Assembly: GCA_022577435.1 (NCBI GenBank)
Contig: JAKOON010000033.1
Coordinates: 259,501 to 323,500 of the forward strand
Reading direction: 5' to 3'
Source: Embiotoca jacksoni
Lineage: Eukaryota; Chordata; Actinopteri; Embiotocidae
DNA length: 64,000 nucleotides
Shown: in pieces, positions 23,301-35,800 of the stretch
Numbering within the stretch: the stretch's first letter is position 1
How the letters are laid out: every line of letters starts with the position of its first letter
Notes under the pieces: generated by a model
The model's input: the letters and a program-made list of their open reading frames with translations, nothing else
Told to the model about the DNA's origin: nothing
The model's database searches: none
Position numbers and translations under genes: made by a program

Positions 23301-26300
23301 GGTACCTTAAGTTCCTCCTCCATCTCAGATATCTTCCTTTCTAGAGCTCTTCTTTCCTGTTGGGTGGAGGGCAGCGGGTTAAATCATACAGAGGCAACGA
23401 GCAAAGAAACACACTTCATTCAGTGGAGGCTTTACACACACACACACACACACACACGTGTGGAAGACGGTGAGGGTGCAGCGGACAACACACACACACA
23501 CACACACACACGTCTGGTGAAGGCGTCTGCAAGCAACAGCCAGTTCAGACCCACATATTCAGTGATGTGTGACAGGATTTACATGTATGTCTGTCATGAG
23601 TCAGGAGATGAGGATGTAGACGTGTTGGATGCAGACGTGTTGGATGCAGACGTGTTGGATGTTAATGAAACGGGGACGTCAGAATGTCTTTTTTTTTTCC
23701 TGATGTTAGAAAAAAAAAAAAGAAGACATTCTCGTATTATAAGAGGCTGTGAGGACAGATGACACGCGAATGATGATGATGATGATGAGCATCTGAAATG
23801 TTCAGATTGCAGCACGGGGCTGGAAAATAGTGGACGGAGTTCACGGATCTACAGGTGGTGATGTCATTGGCTAACAGAGCTGCAGCTGAAGACGCCGGGC
23901 GTTGTTACTGGACGAGTGAAAACAGCAGGAAAACACGCGTGCACGGGATGTTTCAACGGGAGTTTTAACAAACTGTAAGAATCGTTCACAACTTCCTGCA
24001 CAAAATGACGTCGACACACTTTCACACACAAAATACAAAACAAATAAAAAGTATCATAAGCAGTATTGAGAAGTGGTGACCACACGCTGCCACAGGTTCA
24101 AAAACAGGTGGAAGAGAAGGTGGCAGTGTTCTCGGTGGCGTGGAGGGAAGGAGGGAGGAGAAGTGGAGGGGAGGGAAGGAGGGAGGACAAGGAGGGAGTG
24201 AAGGAGGAGAAGGAGGGAGGGGGTGAAGGAGGAGAAGGAGGGAGGGAGGAGAAGTGGCGGGGAAGGAAGGAGGGAGGGAGGGAAAGAAGGAAGGAGGGAG
24301 GAGAAGAGGGACGGGGTGAAGGAAGAGAAGGAGGGAGTGAAGGAGGAGAAGTGGTGTGGAGGGAAGGAGGGAAAAGTGGAGGGGAGGGAAGGAGGGAGGA
24401 GAAGGAGGGAAGGAAGGAAAGAGGGAGGAGAAGAGGGAGGGGGTGAAGGAGGAGAAGGAGGGAGGGAGGGAGAAGAAGTGGTGTGGAGGGAAGGAGGGAC
24501 GGAGGAGAAGGAGGGAGGGAAGGAAGGAGGAGAAGTGGAGGGGAGGGAAGGAGGAGAAGAGGGAGGGAAGGAAGGAGGAGAAGAAAGGGAGGGAGGGAGG
24601 GAGGAGAAGTGGAGGGGAGGGAAGGAGGGACAGAGGAGAAGGAGGGAGGGAAGGAAGGAGGAGAAGGGAGAAGAGGGAGACAGGGAAGGAAGGAGGCTGG
24701 GAAAGAAATGAAAAAGGGGAGGGAAGGAGGGAGGGAGGGAAGGAAGGAGGCGCCCTTTGACCCCGGGTACGAGGGCATGTGTGACAGCCAGCAGCAGAGA
24801 GGAGACCGATACAAAACAAAAACTCAGGGTAAGATCATACCAGCACCCAGATGATATTGGGGCCTGCTTGTTACCTTCAGACATAAACCCATTGGCAGAG
24901 TTACTGTGATGTTTTAAAGCAGGTCGAGTTCAATGACAATACTTTGAAAACGTAACACAAAGACTTCCTTCTTCTATATTTAGTCCGAGACACACGAGCG
25001 GTATATATATTTTGCATTCGAGGCAGGTTATTAAACGAGAGTGCGTTTTTACCCTTTTCTCCATCTCGAGCTGTGATCGGTCGGCGTAGCGTTCCTGCCT
25101 CTGCAACAATAACAAACAAAACAAAAACAAAAACAACGAACGAGTCAGAAACTTTAACGCTCGCGTCCAGATGTGTGCCGGTCGGCTGAAGACGTGCGAG
25201 GTCAGCGTACCTGTGTGGCCTTCTCTAGTTGTAGCTTCAGGTCTGCCAGCTCCAGGTCCGTGTCACGTAACTGGGCCTTCAACTTCTCGTTCTCGGCTAA
25301 GATCTGCTCGTAGAGCTGGAGAGAGAAAACCCAACGGTCAGCGCGGGTGACAGTCAAATCCATTCAATCAAGTCCGGTTCCTCCAGTGTTCGGCCCGGGG
25401 TCGGACCGTCAACACCGAGTTCTACTGGGACCTTCTGAAGCGTCTGAGGGAGGACAAAAAAAAAAAAAAAAAAAAAAAAACATTCACTGCAAACCACCTG
25501 AAGCGGGGCGCCATGGCAACAGCGTTCTCCGACATGACAACAGGTCCGCTCAAGAGTTTCTCGCAGATTTGGCTCCCTGCGACTTTCTGAAATTTGATCC
25601 CTAGATTTCATACGTGCATCGTTTTCTTCAGATTTTTGGGGCCATTGTGCATCAGACACGTATAACTTGCGTCCAGTATGATTAGCCTGAAATGAAGACA
25701 AGATACTATTAACTCTGCAGACATTGGTGTGACTTAGTGCTACGCAAAAGAAAGGTGTACCTTCTTGTAGTCAGTGGTGTCGTCTCTGTCCAGTCGGCTG
25801 GAGTACGGCCTTCGACTCTCGCCGTAGCTACGGCTGAAAAGAGCGTCGTTGCGATCCAAGGATGAAGTGCTCTCATTCCTGCAACGGTAATAGCAGGCGC
25901 TCGTTTTTGTAACGGACGCAGAGACACGAAACAGATGAACAACTAGAAGGAACAGGAAGTGAAGGCGGTAGAACGTACCTGGACAATCTGTCACTCTGTA
26001 AGGAAACGGAAACACGAGAGCATTTGTTAAACCGCTTTGTGTTATAAATTGCATTAAATCGGAAGGTATTTATGAACGTAAACAAAAGCGGAACAGAGGG
26101 ATGAAATCAGTTCAGACTGCAGCCTCATCACCCGACCTCGACTCCCATTGCAGTCCAGCAAGCTGCTCTACATGCAAATACATGCACAGTAATCCCTGAA
26201 CAGCTGCCACGCCAGCCAGCCAGAGCCTGGAGGCCCGCTGCGTCCCCAGGCCCGCCGCGCTCAAAGGCAGCGCCCCCCCCCCCCCCCCTCCCACGAGAAC

Positions 26301-28202
26301 GGAGCCAGACATCAGATAGGGAGGTCAGTCAGGTCGCCAGGTTTGGTCTTCCAGCTATTTTTAAATTGCCGTGTCCTTCCCGAGACGGATCAGAGGGCGG
26401 CGACACGGCAACGCTACAATCCGAGTCGAGAAGACCCGAGAGCGATTCCAGGAAAATGTGATCAGATACACGGCCGGCCTCGGTGCTACTCGCTGCTCGA
26501 CTGGAGACGTAGTACACGGGAGAGTTTTAAACGTATTCTGGACATCACGACAAAGCAACCGTCTCGTTTTTGGATCTTTATGTAGGAATATTAAAAAAAT
26601 AACTCTGGAGGAGTTTTTTTTAAAAAGACTACTTGTATTTAAGAGTTGTAAAGAAGTGACTTGAGAGGTGCTCCTGTTCGTGTCTCCACGCAGAGATAAC
26701 TGCTTGTTTACCGTTTCCTTCCTTGTGGTTGCTCCACCCTTTTCACCGTCCTGCTGGAAGTGATGTCTGGCAGTCTCCTGATAATTGTACTCTAATGACA
26801 ACTGTCTGCTTTCTCTGTAAAACACACTACCATCCAAACAGGAAGTTCACCCAGCCAGCCATATCAGCACAATGCTGCCCTCTCTGCCAATTTAACTAGA
26901 CTCCACGGCATATTTATGCTTCTTATTTATGCTTCTTATTTTCATTTCAGGAACCAGAGGAGTTCAACATCATTTTCTTACAAGTCAATTTTGGCTTAAG
27001 GTGGTTGAAAAAGTCCCTTAAACCCACTGAGGGTTCAAAAGTTCTTCTTAAGTTTCACCATCTCATTTATGTGTGCGCTTTGACCCCAGAGACCCCAACT
27101 TCCTTCCCTTTTGTGCGTGTGCATGTTTTGAAAACCTACTGATCTACGGCGGAGAGTACTTTTGGCTTCCAGGGTCACCTCGGCAACCAGACAATCACCG
27201 GAAGATGGAAAACGGGGGAGCAATAAAAATTCAAAAGGCAGCAGACGGCGAGGAGGAAAGTTAAGTAGGAGGGGAGGAAATCAGAGCGGTGCGGGACGGA
27301 GGGGGTTGAACATCAAAGACAAGGGGACCTCATTTGGCCTCGACGGCACACGAGATGAGACCAGAGGAAAGGACCGGAATAGAGAGCGAATGCAGAAGGG
27401 CGTACAAGAAAAGCAATAGTTTGATTTGGTTGACAGGCTGGAGGGCTCCTATTGAAGTCAGTTTAATATACTTTCTGTCTGTGTGTGTGTGTGTGTGTAG
27501 ACTTACCTGTGGGTCTCCCTTGGTGCTGCCCTCCTCTGAGTCAGACTGCTGATCAGGGTCATTTTCATCCCCCTGGAGTGAAATAAAAATAAAAAAAAAT
27601 CAGCCTTGGAGTTGTTGCGGTGAGTCAACAAACCGCCGCGCCACGAATACTTCAAATTAAAATCCTCCTGAAAGTTCGCTTACATCTTGAGTCCAGAAGG
27701 AGACCCCGGTGGAGCGTCTCTTCTCGCGGGGCCGCCTGCGATCCCGGATGGAGCGGGGCTGAGACTTGTCCTCTCCTTCCTTCTCCTCGTCCTTTCTGTC
27801 CGCTTCTGTCCCACCGAACGGAGAAGAATGTCAACGACTGCTGTTAATACAATCAAAAACGCTGCCACGGAAACAATCCGGCATACTGCATCGACGGCAA
27901 CGGGAGGATCGGCGGAAGCTGAGGCTTTGCGCCAAACTTCTGCTTTAAACTAACCGGTTTTAAAACGGGAACGGGAGTTGCACCAACAATGTGGAAAAAC
28001 TCTCATTTCTGATTTGTGATGTCCTAAAAAAAAAAAAAAAGATCCTGATAGAACTATGGTGCCACAAGGGAAGACAACGGGACGCTGTGGGTTATAATGC
28101 AGCTCGGTCAGTTGTCAGAGCTGACGTTAGTTAGCATGCTATGGTAGCACGTCAAATATTTAGGACGTGACGAGATCAAGTTAAACTTTTTTCCTCCTCC
28201 CC

Positions 28203-28233
<31 letters not shown>

Positions 28234-28473
28234 CGTGCGCTGAAAGCCAAAGTTCCCGAATGTGCCGGTCTGATCTGAATGAAGAGGAAAACACCTATAA
28301 AATTGAGCGTTCCCTCTTCTGTCCCTCAAACAAATGTCTCCAGAAAGAAATAAAAGTTGACAGCTCATTCAAGTAACTGTAGTTACAGTACATCTGGTCC
28401 TCGATGATTTTAGACAATTAGATGTCTTTTGAAACATGTTCAAAACCATTTCTCATCTCATCCGGTCCATCTG

Positions 28474-28537
<64 letters not shown>

Positions 28538-28555
28538 GTGGGAGGGGGGGCAGGC

Positions 28556-28592
<37 letters not shown>

Positions 28593-29800
28593 AACAAGGG
28601 CTTTTTGGTCACAGAACAAAGTGCTCAGTGTTTCCTTCAGTTTCTACTTTTCCCAGAGACGTTTCGTGGATTTATTCGTTAATAGAAGAGGCTCTTCATT
28701 TAAAAAGGCAACACGATTCCCTTTCTGTCCGGTTGCTCTTAATCAGCTGTGTGGCGGTTCGCCCTTGTGAATGTGGAGAGAGAGAAAGAGGGAGAGAGAG
28801 ACACCAGCTTCAGGTGGGATTCAGCCGCCGTGCGTCTGTGTGCTTATATGGCTTTATATCGGAGCTGCTTCACCTCCCGGTGTGATGATAGTCGAGCGAG
28901 CCAAAGATGGCCGTTTCGGCAGCTGTGAAAAGAAGTTGCCACGGCAGCCGTGTTCGAGTTCAAACATGACACGGGTTTGAACCCTGTGAGGGAGTTGCAC
29001 TTTAATTCTGACGGCACCACCGAGGTAACGTGTCAATTTGCAGCCTCAATCAGATCCCTCGTTATGTGCCGACACGGTGAAATGACGAATCAATAAACTC
29101 GGGGAGCATTTTCAGATCAGTCCTTTATCTTATACCATTTTTATCCACACGTGCAGAAATTCCATTTTATTTTGATCACATTTGTTTTCAACTTCAAATT
29201 TCAGATACTTCAGATCCATTTCATGCATCACCATTCTGCCTATAAATACCGGAGGTATGAGCTTTGGAGGGCAAATCTCTGCCGTGTGTTATATGAAAAA
29301 AAAAAAAAAGTTGCAGAAGAAAAGCTTTTCGCTCTATGATCACTGCACAGTTTCAAAAGCAATCACAAAGCTTTCTTTGCCGTTCTGCAGAAAAGCAAAG
29401 AGGAGACGAAGTGAAGTTGTTTTTCGAGGGTATCATCTGAGATTCTGTGAAGACGTGGATGTAAAGATTGGTGCCATCTTTCTTCGGGTTCGTAAAGAGA
29501 CTAGTTGAAGCCGGGGCTCCGGGTTATTGCCCACATACCTGCTACCATATTACACTAGAATTTGCAAAAAATAAATTGTATTGTTCAGCAGCAAAAAGTT
29601 CGGTTGAGTACAGACAATAAAGCAGTTTGTGACTTCACACAAACAAACAGGCAGCAGATTTAAGTTTTAAAGCACAATAATGTTGCTGGTTGCATTATCA
29701 TATGAGTTTTAAAGAGCTTTAGATAACTGTAAGGCCGTCCCGTTCCTTTAGGACACATATGCAGCCATCAAAATTTACTTTTCAGTTTTAAGTGCGTGTG

Positions 29801-29836
<36 letters not shown>

Positions 29837-32800
29837 AAGCACTTTCTCTGTATTTTTTTCAGATTTAAAAGAATTAAAAGGGTACTGACCTTTTTCTGTG
29901 TCTCTGGAGGAGCGGCTGTAGGACGAGGTGATGCCCGACAGACTGTTCGGCCTGTTGAGGGAGCTCGAACTGGAGGACAATATGGTGCTCGAGTAAGAAG
30001 GGGTGGAGGCAGTGCTGAGCGCGGAAATGGAGGAGGTGGAAGACGAAGTCCGGTAGCGCTGGAAGGGGGGGGAGACACGAGGAAGACAAATAAAGGCGGG
30101 TGAGAGCGCCCGAAGACGCCGCGCTGTAAATTAGCACGACTCGTAAACGAGGAGGAGAAACGTACGTCTTCGTAGCTGCGGTACTTCGATCGGTAGTCGT
30201 CCTCCTTCGTCTCCGTCTCCTTCTTCTCCTTGTCCTGCTTCTCCTTCTCCTCCTTCTCCTCCTCCCGGGTCTTCAGTGGACGACTCCTGCCGATTGTTTT
30301 TTCAGCCTCTTGCAGGTCAGTCAGAGTCACACCCTAAAACAAGAGAGTGGATTTATCTTTCTTTCCCGCTTGGAGGATTTTTCTTCTTTCATAAATACAA
30401 TATTATTATTATCGTCATGAGTTTTAGAGTTGCAGTAGAATTAGTCCTTCATGTCTGATTTTTGACTATACATTTTGTGTTATTGTGGAGTTCCATAGTT
30501 TTTTTTTGTTTTTAGACAGGACGAAGCTCAAACTCACTTTTGAACTCGCACTGTCAGCTTGTAAAAAGATCTTTGAACAAGCATAGAAGCAAAGAGCTAC
30601 CTGTGTACACAGAAAGTCTGCTCTGTCTCAACAAAGAGAACTTTATTTAAACAGTTCATGGCTATAAAACCAGTGGTAACCAGGGTCACCATTTTGTTTC
30701 GACGTCGAACTCCACTGTCATTTTGCCGATTAGCACTTTTAATGACTAATTTTAATCAGATAGGAAAGACAAAGTGTCAATAATACGCAGGGTGATGGAG
30801 GTGAACTCACCTGGGTGGACCTCCTCGACTGACGAGCCTGTCTGGAGCGAGCTTTCCTCTGAGACTCGGACTCCTCGTCTCTCACGGGCGTCAGGTATGA
30901 CCTGACAAACAAACAAACACACAAACATACAGGTCAACAAACACTTGAGCAACATATGTCCAAATAATCACCGCTGGCATGAAAACTGTCAAGACTCATC
31001 TTCATCTGCTCCATAATCGTCATCACATCCGCTATTATCCCGAGCACTTTATGCGGCCGAGTTTCTAAAGTGCTTCGGTTTCAAAAGTTTCAGTTCAGTT
31101 TCAACGGGAAATACAGAAGCGCGAGGTCGTTCGGTGCAGAAAAGGATCCTCGGCCTTGAGGGAAATGCGCTGCTTCTGCCCACCTTCCTTATAAGGAGAA
31201 GTCGCTGCAGCAGGCCGAGGCGGTGGAGCAGCCCTGCCCCACTCCCACCGAGACAGGTGGCTTATTTCAGCGCCGTGTCGGGAAGACGTCTCTCGCATGC
31301 TTCCTCTTTCACAGACACACTCTCACTCCCTTTCCCACAACGTCTGTAAGGAGCCAGAGATCAAAACGCATCCCGGCTCTCAAACAGAAGCAGCAGAAGC
31401 ATCCGGAGTTACCGTCTCCATCGAAAGGAGGCCGATTCCCAGTTCACGGCAATGTTTTACCGGAGCCGCTTACGGCAAATACTTTGCAGCAATGTCAAAG
31501 CTTTCTCAACTGGAAAACATATAAAGAAATGTGTAGTAAAAAAACAAAAAAAAAATTGGTTTGGATGAAAACACAACATGGGAAGTTGAAAGTCTCCACT
31601 AAACCCAAAACGTATAAGAGTAATAAATATACAAATTGTGTGTAAGTAAACAAAATGATGATAATGCATCCATCTTATCTAAGCTTGATAACAATAAGCT
31701 GACGGTTGTATATTTTAAAAAGCCACCGACATCAAATAAAAACGTGAATTTTTACCATTGATCCAGAGGAGACTGTTAATTTTTACATAAAAGCAGATCA
31801 ACCAATATAATTACGTTTTTGCATTAAGGGCATGTTTTCAGATGTTAAAAGATCAAAACTAGGTTAAAACATAATAATAATAAAAAATTAAAAAAAAAAA
31901 AAGCATTATCATAAATGGCCATATGTTCTGTGCGTGTTTGTGTTACCTGCGTCTTTCGGGGCCAGTAGTGGTGGATATGGCGGTGGTAGTGGTCGATGTG
32001 GTGGTGGTGGAGCCAGTGTTTATAGTGGGGATGACCGCGGCGGACTCCTTCTCCTTCTCCTTTTCCCTCTCTGCACTCTCCTCTGACCAGTACCTGTTCA
32101 CACAAACACGTTTCACATGTGGACTGACAGACGTCACTTCAGCAGCTCGGTTTTTAATAAACATCGGTTAGTAAATTATATATTTAGTAAAAAACCTGTT
32201 CGAAATTAACAGAAAAAGCAACAAACTGGCGGTCCACAACTGATCCAGCATTTTTCTTAAGTCATTAAATTGCGACCCAAAGTTTTGCTAATTTTTGAGC
32301 CAGTCAAATTTCAAATCGCAGAAAAATAGTCATGAATTGTTAATAAGATGAAAAAAAAAATGAAAGAAAAGGAGGGCAACAAAAGGGCAACTAGGGCTAC
32401 AAACCCAATGCAATAAAAAGGCAGACTTATTTTGAATTACAGGTATATATGCTAAGCATCTAAACTGAACTGTATTAAATAAAAAGGCAGACTTATCTCA
32501 TCCTAACCCTGCTGACGTAACAGCAACTGCACATATGACGCATCGTTGGAAACGTACTTAAACAATTGTTTTTTTTTTAATAATGGCTGCATCAAATATT
32601 CGGTGTGATTTCCGGCACCGGGTGCTGAAGGCTGTACCTGCTGGTGAGACTGGTGGAGCCAGTGCGAGTGGAGGAGGAGCCCAGGCTGGAGAGCAGGCTG
32701 CGATGGCCTGTGGGCGAGGTAACAGACGAGGAGGTGGTGGTGGTCGTGGAGGAGGAGGTGGTTGAGGAGCCCAGGTCCTCGTGTCTTCTGCCGAAAGAGC

Positions 32801-35800
32801 CGCTGCAGGATAGAGAGCCGCCGGTGAGACAATGTGGGACACGAGGACGGGATGAGGAGGAGGAGGGTGAGGATGAGGAGGAGGAGGCGGCTGTGTGATC
32901 ACTGCCGATTACGTTGCTGGATGCTGAGATCAAAATCTTGAAGTGGGTTCACTGTTGAAATATTTCAGCTTCTTTTCCAGTCATATCAACATTATGACTT
33001 TTGTCCAATCACAACTTATTTCATTAAGAAAAAGAAAAAAAAGGGGTCAGGGGAAGTTACTTTTCTCTACAGGAAGAATGCCCTATTTGCTCTCATGCTT
33101 TTGTTTGGTGAATTAAAGACTGAGCAGCAGACCGCCATCTTTGTTTTCCACAGTTTCAGAGGTCATTTTAATTGCAGCGGTTTGAAACTTCTTCCTTTCA
33201 CAGTGAATCTACGCGCTGCATTTTGGGTTTAACTGGCCGCTAACAGTAGTGTTGGCTTTACACGCGTTATAAACAAAGCCTGCTGTAACATGGTCGTCAG
33301 TATTTGTTAACATGAACTCTTAACTCGGTTTGAAGGAAAACCCATTAAAAAATCTGACAAACGCTTTGATTCTTTAGAGTTATGTTATCGCTGGAAACAA
33401 CAGTTTATGGAAGAAAAAAAAAGGGAAATTCTCCATTGGTGATTATGTGAAAGTTAAACAGAACAAACGTTCATTGATTGCACTGCAGCATTACTTGATG
33501 ACTTCGGTATTCATGATTCACAGACTTATTTAGGGGGTGGGGGTGGGGGTGGGAAAAAATCTTGCACTCTTCTGCTCCAGTTGATTTTCCTGCATGAAAC
33601 TTAAAATTCGACTTTTATAGAAAGATAAATTGATGCCCCCTAATTTTAACCAGACGAAGACTAGTTTTGTCTTCCAATATTCACACGTAACCTGGGGAAC
33701 ACAAAAAACAAACACTTGGTGGAACCTCCAGCAGAGCAGAGAGGACAGGTGGGTGTGGAGACGGAGGTGCCCCCGGGGGAGGCTGGTGTACCTGCGGTAA
33801 ATGCTGTAAGACTGGTAGTGGGAGGCGGGTGGCTGCCAGGGTTTAGTATTACAGGTGTTAGGGTCCAAGCTGGAGGTTGACGAAGACTTGGCTGGCACGT
33901 CCCGCGTGCTGCCGCTCCGCCCTAGCGCTAGCGTGTGGGACGTGCTAGCGTGTTGGCAGGCAGGTGGGCGAGAGAGGCATGTTAGCGGTGCAGGCACGCG
34001 CGCACACACACACATATATATAAATAAATATATATATATATATACACACAGTACAGGAAACATACATATTTCAGACTATTAAAGCTTTGACACACTAGAG
34101 GCACATTCATGTCATACAGGAGCAGCCGGATCGAACGCAACTCTTTTTGAAGAGTTCAAGAGATCAATCATGTTTGGAGATATTTCGTTGTTGTTTTTTT
34201 TTTATCCGTTACAATCGCAGGCAAATTTTTGCAAGATTATTTGTTTTGCGATGAATTTTTTTTTACACCAGATTCAAAGATGTTTGGGTTGGTAGTGTCG
34301 GGAACCTGTGGAAAACACAAGAAGTGACGAGTTCCCAAACCGCCTTTTACGACCTGAAAAGTAGGCTAATTTCATTCGGTGGCTCACAAACCAGCATTTC
34401 TCCCACACGATATGAACGCAGCATAAATCCATGTCAAGGTTCTGTGCCATTTAAAAGAAAAAAAAAAAAATAACAACCCTGAGAATGCGATTCATCTGAT
34501 TCACCTGACAGTACGTAGGCTCGTTAAAATAGCTGAGTAATGCGTTGCAGTGGCACAGCAACCTGACAGGACGGGTACGGTCATGCAACAAACACTGTGG
34601 CAGTGGTAGAGAGGCGCTGGGCTGATTTGCATGGCTTTCTCAGTAGCTGCTGCGAGCGCGGAGGAGGGGAGGAGGGAGGGAAGGAGGGGGGGGGGGGGGG
34701 GGGGGGTCCGTACACATCTCTGATGATGTAAATTAAAATGTCCTGCAGGTGACGGATCAAACAACTAATCGCTGACGTATATGCGTCAGATCCGACGGAG
34801 CACAGATCTGATGACCGGACGAGGGAGACGGAGGTTTGAACTGCAGCGGAGGGGGAGGAGGAGGGGGGAGGGTGGGGGCGGGGGCGGAGGCTAACCTGCG
34901 CTGGTAGCTGGGGGTTCGGTTGGTGGAGGCGCTTCCGTCGCTGTTCTTCAGGTCGTCGTCCCAGCGTCGCCGGGTGTAGGAGCCGCTACGTATCAGAGCG
35001 GTCGAGTCCCTGGGGAACCAACAAGCTACAATGGTACGCCAAAACTTCCAACAGCCCCGACGTGTGTATTCTGGAGATGCGTGTGCGTTTCCGTCCCTTT
35101 ACGCCTCGCTCACTCAGCCCCATTCATGAAATCTGCTCGGCTCTACCGCAAATACTGAAGTGCTTAAGGCCACGCACCATGCAGGGCACACGTGCGCACA
35201 CACACACACGCACACACGCACACACGCACACACACACACAGCAGTGAGCAACAGTAGCCACTCGTGCCGGTGTGTGTTTGCACAGAGCCGCGAGGCTCCG
35301 GGGAGTTCACCTGTTCTCCTTCTCGTCGATGTCTGAAGTACTGGCCAGTCTCCTGGGGATGGTCGGGGCCACGTAGGCCAGCCGGGCTCCTTTGTCCTTC
35401 TCCTGCGGAGCAAAAAAAAAACAACAACAAAAAAAAGGATTTTTCAACCTTATAATGTACAACGGTACTTCAGTCTTTTCCTGACCTCCTATAAACCTCC
35501 TAACCTCTTCTTTTTTTCTTTTTTTTTTTTATAAAATTCAAACGAGGTTTCCGCTCTGCCAGAATGTGGAACGAGCTGCCAGAAGAACTGAGGATTCAGA
35601 CAACGCTGCACAGTTTGAAATCCCAATTCAAGACATTTCTGTTCAATTTGGCTTTCAGTTGAAACCTCCATGTTCTTTTTGATTGCTTCATCGTTGTTAG
35701 AGTGCCTGATTGGGCCAATTTCTCCCGATTATGTCTGGTTTTTTGTTTGTTTTCCTGCAGCGCGTCGTGTTGCCTGCAGGCATGGAAAGTGCTCCAGAAA

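Noticed and set aside
24022..24884. Long open frames (up to 276 residues) on both strands
   Set aside because: They arise from the polypurine repeat, which has few stop codons; only Ser/Pro/Leu or Glu/Gly/Lys composition.
26112..26312. Minus-strand frame in intron 20 as an extra exon
   Set aside because: It is phase-compatible only by chance, its poly-Gly comes from a C homopolymer, and there is no similarity to MYPT1.
28961..28995. tRNA gene suggested by GGTTTGAACCCTG
   Set aside because: Only a B-box-like word; no A box, no acceptor stem and no cloverleaf around it.
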